Shown here: positions 1 to 8,033 of the stretch, piece after piece
How positions within the stretch are numbered: the first letter of the stretch is position 1
Layout: every line of letters starts with the position of its first letter
Assembly (NCBI GenBank): GCA_934098485.1
Contig: CAKOOH010000005.1
Coordinates: forward strand, 1-64,000
Origin: an uncultured Bacilli bacterium
GTDB taxonomy: Bacteria; Bacillota_I; Bacilli_A; RF39; UBA660
Direction of reading: 5' to 3'
DNA: 64,000 nt
Notes under the pieces: generated by a model
The model's input: the letters and a program-made list of their open reading frames with translations, nothing else
Database searches by the model: none
What the model was told of the DNA's origin: nothing
Translations under genes and position numbers: made by a program

Positions 1-1317
1 ATTAATTTAGGTCAAGGATATTTTATAAATACAGGAACAACACCAAAAGAACATAAATATACATTAAAAATATATTTCAAAGAAAATGGAAAAGATCAAA
101 ACTATTTACAAGGAGCCAAATTTGCTGCCCATATAGAAATAGAATCAGGAGATAAAGCAGTAGAAGTATCACCAAAAGGATGGGATGAGGCAGGAAGTGG
201 AACATTACTAGCAGGAATAAAAGCAAATTATCCAACTATAATGCAACCCTTAACTAATCCAGGAAAAGAAGGGTCACCGGCAACTGAAGCAGTACTAGCA
301 GGAGCAGTTGATGATTATGGCATGAGTTATTATTTTAGAGGAAATGTAATGAATAATTATGTCCAGTTTGCAAATAAGTGCTGGAGAATCGTACGTGTAA
401 CCGGCGATGGCTCAATTAAATTAGTACTTCATAATGATAATATTGATATGGCAAGTAACCCATGTAGAATTAGAGACAACAATTCAGCCTTTGCAAGATA
501 TAGTGGAACAACATATACAACTCAATATAATGAACAATACAAAGATAATACATATGTCGGATTTATGTATGGAACAGCCGGATCAAATACATATGCCAAA
601 ACCCATGCCAATATAAATAAAAGTACCATTTTACAAAACTTAGAAACATGGTATAAAAACAATTTAGCATCGTATGAAAGCAAACTAGCAGATACAATAT
701 GGTGTAATGATAAAAGTACAAAAACTAATCAAACTATAACAATGGCAAGTTTAAATACCACAACTAATAAATTAGATATAAGTAGTGACAATTATCCCGG
801 TTTGGGATATGGAACAAATCAAACCTTATATAGTGGCGGACAAAGATCAACAACAAATTATGTTTATAAAGATACTTCTGGTAAACGATATGGAACAGTA
901 GGAACGGGACCAACATTAATATGTCCATTAGATAATGATGGTGGAAAATTATCAAAGTTTACTGTTTCAGATACAATAAATGGTAATGGAGCATTAGATT
1001 ATAAAATAGGATTACTTACAGTGGACGAAGTATTATATGCTGGAAGTATCGATTGGTTTGGATATCAAGCATTAAATTATTCTAGATCATCAATAAATAG
1101 TTATTTAAAAGAAAATGCACTCAGTATGTATTGGTCCTTTTCGCCTCATAGCTTCAATGGTGATGCCTGCATGCTTTTCGTGTGGGACTATGGCAGTGTC
1201 TACTACAGTTATGTGGCGGGCACGAATGCCCGTCTTCGTCCGGCAGTTTCTCTTACGAGCGCAACGACGATATCTGGAGGAAATGGCACCTCATCAAATC
1301 CGTTTGTAATAAATTAA
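1..1317 (+). CDS. Cell-surface protein, C-terminal part (5' end outside window), lectin-like DUF6273-type tail
   Basis: The reading frame is open from base 1, so the ATG at 241 is internal and the N-terminus lies before the window. From about 180 onward it is clearly paralogous to the 715-residue protein at 33140: both share the segments CWRIVRVTGDGSIKLVLHND, STILQNLETWY and LADTIWCNDKST, then an RPAVSL/RPAISL motif and a TSSNPFVI end. By analogy the missing part should hold a membrane anchor and beta-rich repeats. The final block (YWSFSP...LRPAVSL) has the layout of DUF6273/C-type-lectin-like domains, which are frequent DGR targets in Firmicutes; that assignment is from memory of the family. 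The last ~150 bp have base composition and codons (cgt, ccg, gtg, ggc, acg) unlike the rest of the gene. Probably an exported, cell-attached binding protein; the ligand is unknown. Confidence 0.75.
   Translation: MNLGQGYFINTGTTPKEHKYTLKIYFKENGKDQNYLQGAKFAAHIEIESGDKAVEVSPKGWDEAGSGTLLAGIKANYPTIMQPLTNPGKEGSPATEAVLAGAVDDYGMSYYFRGNVMNNYVQFANKCWRIVRVTGDGSIKLVLHNDNIDMASNPCRIRDNNSAFARYSGTTYTTQYNEQYKDNTYVGFMYGTAGSNTYAKTHANINKSTILQNLETWYKNNLASYESKLADTIWCNDKSTKTNQTITMASLNTTTNKLDISSDNYPGLGYGTNQTLYSGGQRSTTNYVYKDTSGKRYGTVGTGPTLICPLDNDGGKLSKFTVSDTINGNGALDYKIGLLTVDEVLYAGSIDWFGYQALNYSRSSINSYLKENALSMYWSFSPHSFNGDACMLFVWDYGSVYYSYVAGTNARLRPAVSLTSATTISGGNGTSSNPFVIN
1129..1275 (+). other. GC-rich 3' segment, candidate DGR variable region
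   Basis: 64 of the 120 bases from 1141 to 1260 are G or C, against 36 of 120 in the block just upstream (1021-1140). The segment covers the lectin-fold ligand face (YWSFSPHSF through LRPAVSL) and ends shortly before the stop codon, where DGR variable regions normally sit. Many codons end in C or T (tgc, ttc, gac, tac, agc, gtc), as expected when AAC/AAT codons of a template repeat are randomised at adenines. No reverse transcriptase or template copy is visible in this window, so a cassette imported by recombination remains an alternative. Confidence 0.4.
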
Positions 1318-1372
1318 CATTAAAAATGTAAAATATCGTCTTTTATACCATTAAAGTAATTTATAATAATTT

Positions 1373-1402
1373 AAAAAGTGCATAATTATGTACTTTTTTA
1401 TT
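1373..1402 (+). terminator. Rho-independent terminator
   Basis: An 11-bp stem AAAAAGTGCAT / ATGTACTTTTT (one G-T wobble) with loop AATT is followed by a T run. It ends the surface-protein transcript. Confidence 0.75.
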
Positions 1403-1469
1403 AATTTATAATATAATATTAGTCCAAAGAAAAATTTTTTCTTTGAATATATAGAAAGACGTGGTATAA

Positions 1470-2576
1470 ATGGAAGACATTTCTAACCAAACAATCGAAA
1501 AAGTTTATAATGAAACAAAAGAATTTTTAACTGCAAGAAATACCAGTTTTACAGAAACCTTATCTGATTTTTATTTACCATATTTTGCTGAATATGAATC
1601 AGCCTCTATAAAAAGAAAAATTGAAAACGGTGTAAATAGTTATTTAAAAGATCATCATTTTAAAATCAATCTTCCTAGATTTTCTCTTAGAACTTGCAAT
1701 GTTATTGATAGAGACGATGAAGAACCTGCGAAAAACGTTATTTTTACAATTCCTACAAATATTGAATATCGAGTTGGTGTTGGCACCTCTGAAATAACTT
1801 CTAAAAGAAAACAATTCAGTATTTTATTTAACAATTCAGGAGTTGTATTAGAAAGAGATTATTTTGAAAATTTTTACGGATATGATGCTTTTGTATGTGA
1901 CGGTAATCCTAGTAGCGGTTCATTTAATGTATGGATTAAATCCGATGAAAAATATTTTGCCGTATTAAGACAAAATGCGGAAAGATTAAAAACTACTTTA
2001 GAAAAAGTTACTGTAAGTGAAATACCAAAAGGTGTAAAAAAAGTTACCGTAAAAAATGAATATGAAAATTTAATCTCCTTCGATTTAGATTTTAATACGA
2101 ATAAAGATGATAATTTATTATGCTTAAATTTAAAATGTACGTTAACAAATAAAAATCATTCTAAAACTTATTACATTAAAATTTTAGGCGGTAGGTTACA
2201 GGCTTATTATTTCATTGATGATATAAAAGTAAATCTTTTAGAAAACCCTAATGAAATAAAAAGATTTTATGATGATGCTATCAGAGCATTAGATAAAGCA
2301 TCTATTACCAAAGAGGCATCTTATGACTTATTTATTTTAAAAAGAATTCTTGCATATTTCTTTGAATGTGCTGCTAAACATAAAATACTTTTATCAGCAA
2401 GTGAATTAAAAGTTAAAGAAGTAAGTGCTGTTCAAAAATGCGTTATAGAGCATGTTAAAAACCTTGAAAGTGCTATCCCTGTTCCTTACTTTAGAGAAAA
2501 AATTCAAGAAACTGTTGATAAGTATACTAAGAAAAATAATAGTCCTCAAATAACATTTTATCAAAGAGAAGATTAA
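1470..2576 (+). CDS. Hypothetical protein, 368 aa
   Basis: I do not recognise this protein. It starts with MEDISNQTIEKVYNETKEFL, has no signal peptide or membrane segment, and mixes charged helices with beta-type stretches, so it is probably cytosolic. The ATG lies after a weak purine stretch (agaaagacgtgg). It stands alone between the terminator at 1373 and the next gene, which has its own ribosome site 50 bp downstream. Codon use matches the host. No catalytic motif is apparent to me. Confidence 0.7.
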   Translation: MEDISNQTIEKVYNETKEFLTARNTSFTETLSDFYLPYFAEYESASIKRKIENGVNSYLKDHHFKINLPRFSLRTCNVIDRDDEEPAKNVIFTIPTNIEYRVGVGTSEITSKRKQFSILFNNSGVVLERDYFENFYGYDAFVCDGNPSSGSFNVWIKSDEKYFAVLRQNAERLKTTLEKVTVSEIPKGVKKVTVKNEYENLISFDLDFNTNKDDNLLCLNLKCTLTNKNHSKTYYIKILGGRLQAYYFIDDIKVNLLENPNEIKRFYDDAIRALDKASITKEASYDLFILKRILAYFFECAAKHKILLSASELKVKEVSAVQKCVIEHVKNLESAIPVPYFREKIQETVDKYTKKNNSPQITFYQRED

Positions 2577-2627
2577 AAAAGGCTTTAAAATATTTCATTT
2601 ATTTTATATAATTAAAATAGGTGGAAT

Positions 2628-2969
2628 ATGAAAAATATAGTAGATTTAAAATATTATAATAGTTATGTAAGATTCTTTTATGGTAATTATAAGAAATTAT
2701 TTAAACCAAATGATTATATTGAACTTTCTTGTTATGATTATAATGGCAATTACCCAGTTTGGTCTAGTTATGATTATTTTATCTATAAAGCCATAACAAC
2801 AAAAAAGTTAAATTCAGATTTATTTACGGAATTAAATAACCTAAAAGCTGAAAAAGACTATTTTAATGATTACAAACTTATTAAAAAAATTAATAATAAA
2901 TATAAAGAAATTATAAATTTTATTGAAGCAAATACTAATTTAGTATATGGCTTAGATTATGTCGAATAA
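2628..2969 (+). CDS. Hypothetical Tyr/Asn/Lys-rich protein, 113 aa
   Basis: A good ribosome site (aggtgg, 5 nt before ATG) supports the start. The protein is rich in Tyr, Asn and Lys, with an N-terminal part that looks globular and a C-terminal helical part; there is no membrane segment. It overlaps the next gene by 11 bp, so the two are probably co-translated. I do not recognise the family. Confidence 0.65.
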   Translation: MKNIVDLKYYNSYVRFFYGNYKKLFKPNDYIELSCYDYNGNYPVWSSYDYFIYKAITTKKLNSDLFTELNNLKAEKDYFNDYKLIKKINNKYKEIINFIEANTNLVYGLDYVE

Positions 2970-3222
2970 AGCTGATAAAAAAATTTATCAGTTTTTAAAT
3001 AATAAAAAAAGAGTGAAGTTTAAAATGAATATAAATGTTAATAGAGTAAAAATCATAGTTACTGTGCCTAATGATAATATCGAAGAAGTTAGAGATGCTT
3101 TATTTGCTCATGGTTCCGGTGTTATCGGTAATTACACTAACTGTTCATCAGCAACTAAATCTATCGGCACTTTTAAACCTACTATTTCTTTACTTGATGA
3201 AAGTTTCTTTCTAAATAATTAA
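2959..3222 (+). CDS. Short NIF3/YqfO-insert-like (CutA/PII-fold) protein, possibly truncated
   Basis: From residue 29 the protein reads VKIIVTVPNDNIEEVRDALF, then GSGVIGNYTNCS and GTFKP. This is the pattern of the ferredoxin-like insert domain of NIF3/YqfO proteins, also found as ~100-residue stand-alone proteins. Family members normally continue well past the GTFKP/GQFRP motif with a second half; here only 12 residues follow, so the fold may be incomplete. The start is uncertain: ATG 2959 overlaps the previous gene, while ATG 3025 (codon 23) begins just before the domain and would give 65 residues. Function unknown; metal or dinucleotide sensing would be a guess. Confidence 0.6.
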   Translation: MSNKADKKIYQFLNNKKRVKFKMNINVNRVKIIVTVPNDNIEEVRDALFAHGSGVIGNYTNCSSATKSIGTFKPTISLLDESFFLNN

Positions 3223-3284
3223 GAATAAAAATTCTATTTAATTTGCTCTTTTATTTATAAAATGCCTGTGTTAAAATACAAGTT

Positions 3285-5465
3285 ATGAGTTATATAAAAG
3301 GTAAATTTAAAAATGCAATATTTGAATCAGATACCGGCTATAAAGTTGGTCTTTTTAGAGTAAAAGAAACTGATGACTCTGATATTGAAGTAAATAAAAC
3401 AATCACTTTTACTGGTTATTTTGCTAACGATTTAAATAAAGAAGACGTCTTTATCCTTTATGGTGAATATATATTTCATAATCGTTATGGCTACCAGTTT
3501 AATGTTAAATCCTACGAAAAAAGTCTTCCGGAAGGAAAAGATGCCATTATCGAATTTTTAACCAGTTCTTTTGTTAAAGGCTGCGGTGAAAAATTAGCCG
3601 GGCAAATATATGAAACATTTAAAGATGACACATTAAATAAAATTAAAGAAAACAAAGATAATTTGTACTTAGTTCCTAAAATGACCGAGAAAAAAGCAGA
3701 ATCAATTTATAATTCCATCATCAAATATTTTGCTGCCGATAAAGAAATACTAACCTTAAAAGAAATGGGCTTTTCTGTTAAAGAAACTATGAATTTATTA
3801 AACTCTTATGGCAAAAAAATTATTGATATCATTGAGCAAAATATTTATTTATTAGTAGGAACTATTGATTTTAAAAAATTAGATAGTATTTTTATTAAAA
3901 ATAATGATTTAATCGATGAACGCCGCATTAAAGCTTGCATCATTGAAAGTATGAAAGAATTAACTTTTTCTTTAGGTGATATTTATTTAAAAGAAGAAGA
4001 AATTGCTGAATACTTAGGTAAAAATTTTAAAATTCACGAGCCCATTAGCGAGTTTATAAAAAAATTAATCAAAGAAAAAGCTATCATGGATCAAAACGGT
4101 CATTTATATTTAATGACTGATTATCTAGATGAATTATATAATGCCACATCAATTGCTGAACTAATGCAAAAAGCCCCTCATAAAATTACATCGTTTGAAA
4201 AAAATATTAGTATTGTTGAAGAAGAACTTAATATTAAATATAATGATGAACAAAAACAGGCCATCAAATCTGCTTTAACCAATAATATTAGTATTATTAC
4301 TGGTGGCCCTGGCACGGGTAAAACAACCATTGTAAAAGGAATTATAAAAATGTATAGTTTAATTAATAAATTAAATGATGCAGGCCTTGAAAGAGAAGTA
4401 ATGCTTTTGGCTCCAACCGGAAGAGCGGCTAAAAGAATGAGTGAAACAACTCGTCTTCCCTCATCAACTATTCATCGCTTTTTAAAATGGGACAAAGAAA
4501 ATAATATCTTTGCTATCAATGAGTTAAATCCCTTACATTATAATTTATTTATTATTGATGAAACATCTATGTTAGATAATCACTTACTAGCGTCCTTTTT
4601 TAAAGGAATTACGCTAAACACCCAAATCGTTTTTGTCGGTGATGTTCATCAGCTTCCTTCAGTCGGCCCTGGCTTAATTTTAAGTGATATGATAAAAGCA
4701 AATATTCCTCATATTATGCTAGAAACCATCTATAGACAAAGTGAAAACTCTTATATTCCTTTTCTTGCTAAAAACATTAAAGACGTAAATACTTTAGAAA
4801 ACTTTAATATTAAAACAGACGATTATAGCTTTATCAGTGCTAATAATGATCAAATAAAAGATTGTATTAAAAAGATCATTTTAAAAATGCTAGATAAAAA
4901 TATTAAGAGCAATCAAATTGAAGTTCTAGCCCCTATGTATAAAGGTGAAAATGGAATTGATAATTTAAACATTTTACTTCAAGATATTTTTAATGAAAGC
5001 ACAGTAGGGAAGGATGAAACCCATATTGGACCTATTACTTATAGGGTAGGGGATAAAATTCTAAACTTAGTAAATGATTTAGAAAATAATATCTATAATG
5101 GTGATATCGGTTATATTGAAGAAATAAATATTGAATCTAAAACTGACTTTATGATCATAAATTACTACGGACGTAAAATTAGTTATAAAAAAGATGAACT
5201 TATAACTATAACTCATGCCTACGCTATGAGTATCCATAAATCTCAAGGATCCGAATTTGAACATGTTATTATGCCAGTTAGTACTAATTATAGCCGCATG
5301 CTTTATAATAAATTATTATATACTGGTGTATCTAGAGCCAAAAAAAGCTTAATCTTAGTAGGTTCTTATGATGCCTTTATCAAATGTATTAATAATAATT
5401 ATAGTTACGAAAGAAAAACTTCTTTGCAAACAAAAATAGAGAATATTTTATCTAAAGCCGGTTAA
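3285..5465 (+). CDS. recD2: RecD2-type ATP-dependent DNA helicase (SF1B)
   Basis: Length (726 aa) and domain order fit stand-alone RecD2 of Firmicutes: an N-terminal OB-like domain and helix-hairpin-helix region, then two RecA-like motor domains. Visible motifs are Walker A GGPGTGKTT (about 340-348), LAPTGRAAKRM, Walker B IIDETSMLD (about 422), GDVHQLPSVGPG (motif III), and near the C-terminus AMSIHKSQGSEFEHV and TGVSRAKKS (motifs V-VI). RecD2 unwinds DNA 5' to 3' and acts in DNA repair and replication-fork maintenance without RecBC. No strong ribosome site precedes the ATG, which opens 62 bp after the previous stop. Confidence 0.95.
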   Translation: MSYIKGKFKNAIFESDTGYKVGLFRVKETDDSDIEVNKTITFTGYFANDLNKEDVFILYGEYIFHNRYGYQFNVKSYEKSLPEGKDAIIEFLTSSFVKGCGEKLAGQIYETFKDDTLNKIKENKDNLYLVPKMTEKKAESIYNSIIKYFAADKEILTLKEMGFSVKETMNLLNSYGKKIIDIIEQNIYLLVGTIDFKKLDSIFIKNNDLIDERRIKACIIESMKELTFSLGDIYLKEEEIAEYLGKNFKIHEPISEFIKKLIKEKAIMDQNGHLYLMTDYLDELYNATSIAELMQKAPHKITSFEKNISIVEEELNIKYNDEQKQAIKSALTNNISIITGGPGTGKTTIVKGIIKMYSLINKLNDAGLEREVMLLAPTGRAAKRMSETTRLPSSTIHRFLKWDKENNIFAINELNPLHYNLFIIDETSMLDNHLLASFFKGITLNTQIVFVGDVHQLPSVGPGLILSDMIKANIPHIMLETIYRQSENSYIPFLAKNIKDVNTLENFNIKTDDYSFISANNDQIKDCIKKIILKMLDKNIKSNQIEVLAPMYKGENGIDNLNILLQDIFNESTVGKDETHIGPITYRVGDKILNLVNDLENNIYNGDIGYIEEINIESKTDFMIINYYGRKISYKKDELITITHAYAMSIHKSQGSEFEHVIMPVSTNYSRMLYNKLLYTGVSRAKKSLILVGSYDAFIKCINNNYSYERKTSLQTKIENILSKAG

Positions 5466-5486
5466 AATAAACTTGAGGTGATATTT

Positions 5487-5636
5487 TTGAAAGATTCACT
5501 ATTAATGATGATCGGTGCAGCAGCCGGCATCGGCTTATACATTGGTCTAAATGACTTAATGAAAGATCGAAAATCTCTAAAGAAGAAAATGAATCATTTA
5601 GTAGATGATGCTGCTGATTTAATGAATATGGATTAA
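5487..5636 (+). CDS. Small YtxH-like membrane protein, 49 aa
   Basis: A TTG start 7 nt after the strong ribosome site gaggtg opens a 49-codon frame. It encodes a short hydrophobic segment (MMIGAAAGIGLYIGL) followed by a basic, helical tail and DAADLMNMD, the layout of YtxH-type small proteins. It follows recD2 by 21 bp and precedes a terminator, so it is likely the last gene of that transcript. Function unknown. Confidence 0.65.
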   Translation: MKDSLLMMIGAAAGIGLYIGLNDLMKDRKSLKKKMNHLVDDAADLMNMD

Positions 5637-5651
5637 TAAATATCTATATTT

Positions 5652-5685
5652 AAAACTTCATACGTATGGTATGAGGTTTTTTCTT
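5652..5685 (+). terminator. Rho-independent terminator
   Basis: Stem AACTTCATAC / GTATGAGGTT (one wobble) is followed by TTTTCTTT. It closes the recD2 transcript. Confidence 0.7.
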
Positions 5686-5726
5686 TATAAAAGTATAATA
5701 ATTTTTAAACTTTACAAAATAAAAAT

Positions 5727-6713
5727 ATGATTAAAAAGGTTAAATATAATAATTTAATAAAGACAGTTTTAATACTTCTAACTATTTTGTTACTTCTAGA
5801 AATAATTAGAAAATGTAAAATTATTGGTTTTTGCTGCACTCTTATTAATTTAATATCCCCATTATTCTTTGGTTATGCCTTAGCCTGGTTAATCAAACCC
5901 ATTATGCTAAAGTTTAATAAAAAATTAAGTGACAGATTAAGTGCTATTTTAACATTTTCTTTCCTAATTGCGATATTAACCTTATTTAATTACTTTCTTA
6001 TTCCTATAATTATTAAAGAAATAAAAAACATCATTCCCGAAGTAGTTAACTATTACCAAAATATTCCTGTTAGATACACTAAAGATATTAATATGCCGGC
6101 TTTAGGTAAAAAAGTTTTAACCATCTTATCAAACTGTACTAGTAATATTAAAAACATTATTTTAAACGCTATTTATAGTATTTTTATCTCTTATTATTTT
6201 TTAATTAGTCATAAAAGAGTGAGCCAGTTTATATCTAAATATCTGCCAGCATCCTTAATTACTGAAATTAGCTTAAATTTAAAAACTTTTGTAAAAAGCA
6301 CCATTATTGATACAGGTATTCTTTTTATTCTAAGTTTAATATCTTTTTATATCGTTAAAATGCCATATGCCTTTTTATTTGCTATCATCATTTCGTTAAC
6401 CAATATCATTCCTTTTATTGGGCCTTATATCGGTGGCATTCCTGCCATTTTAGTTTCTTTTAGTGTTAGTACTAGATTAGGAATAACTTCTCTTATAATT
6501 ATTTTTATCCTTCAGTTTATCGAATCAAACTTTATTCAGCCTTATATTATGAGTAAATCCCTAAAAATAAATCCAATTATCATCATAATTGGACTTATCG
6601 TTTTTGGTCATTTCTTTGGCATTTTAGGTATGCTTTTATCAGCACCTTTAACTTGCACTATTAAAATATTAATTAATTATTTTAATGTCCCTAAGAAAGT
6701 TCTGCATAAGTAA
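5727..6713 (+). CDS. AI-2E family (PerM/YtvI-like) membrane transporter
   Basis: This 328-residue integral membrane protein has about seven hydrophobic segments and the family signature NIIPFIGPYIGGIPA near residue 230. AI-2E family exporters transport small molecules; members include TqsA and sodium/proton antiporters, so the substrate cannot be told from sequence. A soluble helical region sits between the first and second halves. The ribosome site is weak, and the start follows the terminator at 5652. The gene ends convergently with the next one, overlapping it by 23 bp. Confidence 0.85.
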   Translation: MIKKVKYNNLIKTVLILLTILLLLEIIRKCKIIGFCCTLINLISPLFFGYALAWLIKPIMLKFNKKLSDRLSAILTFSFLIAILTLFNYFLIPIIIKEIKNIIPEVVNYYQNIPVRYTKDINMPALGKKVLTILSNCTSNIKNIILNAIYSIFISYYFLISHKRVSQFISKYLPASLITEISLNLKTFVKSTIIDTGILFILSLISFYIVKMPYAFLFAIIISLTNIIPFIGPYIGGIPAILVSFSVSTRLGITSLIIIFILQFIESNFIQPYIMSKSLKINPIIIIIGLIVFGHFFGILGMLLSAPLTCTIKILINYFNVPKKVLHK

Positions 6714-7596
6714 ATTTATCATACTCATGATTATCAATTTTATAACTTTCTAATTTTTTAGTGTTAATTAAATAAAATTTATGAAGTAGGGTATCCTTAT
6801 CTGAATTAAGAGCGACTGGATCATCCCAAGTTAAATCTATATGTAACCACTTATCATTAACTTTAACGGCATTCCATACATGTGTAAGAGACGCTACTTT
6901 ATAATTAGGAACATTTAACTTATTTAAAAATAATGCCATTGCATCTGCATAACCACCACATACAGCATAACCTTGAAGTAGGGGACCATATGCAATATTA
7001 GATTTATATGTACTATTATTATTAGCTCTTTCTTGATCATATTTTGTATTATTAATTATATAATCATGAATCGTAAGTATCTTATCATCTAGTGACATAT
7101 CATCAGTAATAATCTGACTATATATTTCATTAACTTTATGTATAACTGCTTCAATATCATCATTACTATATAATTTTGTAACCTTTACATTAACTTCTCC
7201 GACTGAAGAATATACCACATTAATATTACTAAAGTTATTAAAAGGGTGAACAAAATTATTAATATTTGTAAGCAGTGTATCATCCTTAATTATCGATTCT
7301 GTATCTGTTAAACAATCTGTATATTCTTTAGGACAATAAAAAGTAAAATTAGTATAACCATTATTAAGTATTGAATAAAAAATATTCTTTAAATCCTGTT
7401 TACTATAAGGAATAAAATCTTCACTTTCTTGAACAAAAGAATAACTAATATTCTTATAATATTCATTTTTTTCAGGAATAACTAATTTGGGTTTATCTGA
7501 AAGTAACTCCGCAAAGTAATCCGTTATCTTATCTATATTTAAAACTGCTAAGGCTATAAAACCTAAAAGTACTATCCATTTAATTATCTTTTTCAT
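6691..7596 (-). CDS. Membrane-anchored transglutaminase-like (cysteine protease fold) protein
   Basis: An N-terminal hydrophobic segment (about residues 5-20) suggests export with the domain outside the membrane. The C-terminal half has the transglutaminase-core pattern: Cys213 in AVCGGYADAMALFL, His239 in LTHVWN and Asp254 in LHIDLTWDD, giving a complete Cys-His-Asp triad. Such proteins in Firmicutes act as proteases or cross-linking enzymes at the envelope; the substrate is unknown. It is convergent with the AI-2E gene (23-bp overlap). Confidence 0.8.
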   Translation of the reverse strand: MKKIIKWIVLLGFIALAVLNIDKITDYFAELLSDKPKLVIPEKNEYYKNISYSFVQESEDFIPYSKQDLKNIFYSILNNGYTNFTFYCPKEYTDCLTDTESIIKDDTLLTNINNFVHPFNNFSNINVVYSSVGEVNVKVTKLYSNDDIEAVIHKVNEIYSQIITDDMSLDDKILTIHDYIINNTKYDQERANNNSTYKSNIAYGPLLQGYAVCGGYADAMALFLNKLNVPNYKVASLTHVWNAVKVNDKWLHIDLTWDDPVALNSDKDTLLHKFYLINTKKLESYKIDNHEYDKFTYAELS

Positions 7597-7628
7597 ATCT
7601 TATCACTATAATAATGATAGCAAATATC

Positions 7629-7661
7629 TAAAAAAAAAGAAACGATTTAATTCATTTCTTT
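7629..7661 (-). terminator. Probable terminator of rpsT
   Basis: On the minus strand a short AAAGAAA...TTTCTTT hairpin overlaps the rpsT stop codon and runs into a T tract. The stem is A/T-only, so this is moderate evidence. Confidence 0.4.
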
Positions 7662-7910
7662 AACTTTTTTATTTAATCTTGCTTTTTGTCTATCACAAGT
7701 GTTCTTTTTCATTAATCCTTTACTAGCACATTTATCAATATTTGCTAAAGTAGTTTTTAATGTAGAACTTGCTTTTTCTTTATCATTTTCTTTAATAGCT
7801 TTTTCTAGTTTTTTCATTCCATTTTTAACTCTTGAAGTATAAGAAGTATTACTAGAAGTTTTGATTTTATCAGTTCTTACGCTTTTCTTAGAACTTTTAA
7901 TATTAGGCAT
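7647..7910 (-). CDS. rpsT: 30S ribosomal protein S20
   Basis: The 87-residue, highly basic, helical protein begins MPNIKSSKKSVRTDKIK and contains the S20 core with KASSTLKTTLANIDK and the basic tail QKARLNKKVK. S20 binds 16S rRNA early in 30S assembly. The ribosome site GGAGTG lies 8 nt before ATG and a consensus-like promoter lies upstream. It is monocistronic and divergent from the surface-protein gene at 8034. Confidence 0.95.
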   Translation of the reverse strand: MPNIKSSKKSVRTDKIKTSSNTSYTSRVKNGMKKLEKAIKENDKEKASSTLKTTLANIDKCASKGLMKKNTCDRQKARLNKKVKEMN

Positions 7911-7941
7911 AGTTTACACTCCTTCCTTAAATACATTATTG

Positions 7942-7970
7942 ATTGTATCAAAAACTTATGAAAAAAGCAA
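7942..7970 (-). promoter_or_regulatory. Promoter of rpsT
   Basis: On the minus strand TTGCTT and TACAAT are separated by 17 bp; transcription would start about 25 nt before the rpsT ATG. Confidence 0.65.
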
Positions 7971-7978
7971 TTAAAATC

Positions 7979-8007
7979 TTGCTAAAAGCATTATTATTTG
8001 TTATTAT
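7979..8007 (+). promoter_or_regulatory. Promoter of the surface-protein operon at 8034
   Basis: TTGCTA and TATTAT are separated by 17 bp, back to back with the rpsT promoter. It could drive the whole 8034-14733 gene set. Confidence 0.5.
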
Positions 8008-8033
8008 TGATATAGAAAATAGAGGTATGTGTC

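Noticed and set aside
1115..1309. 64-codon alternative frame over the GC-rich tail
   Set aside because: It is a shadow produced by the GC-rich segment of the real surface-protein frame; no ribosome site.
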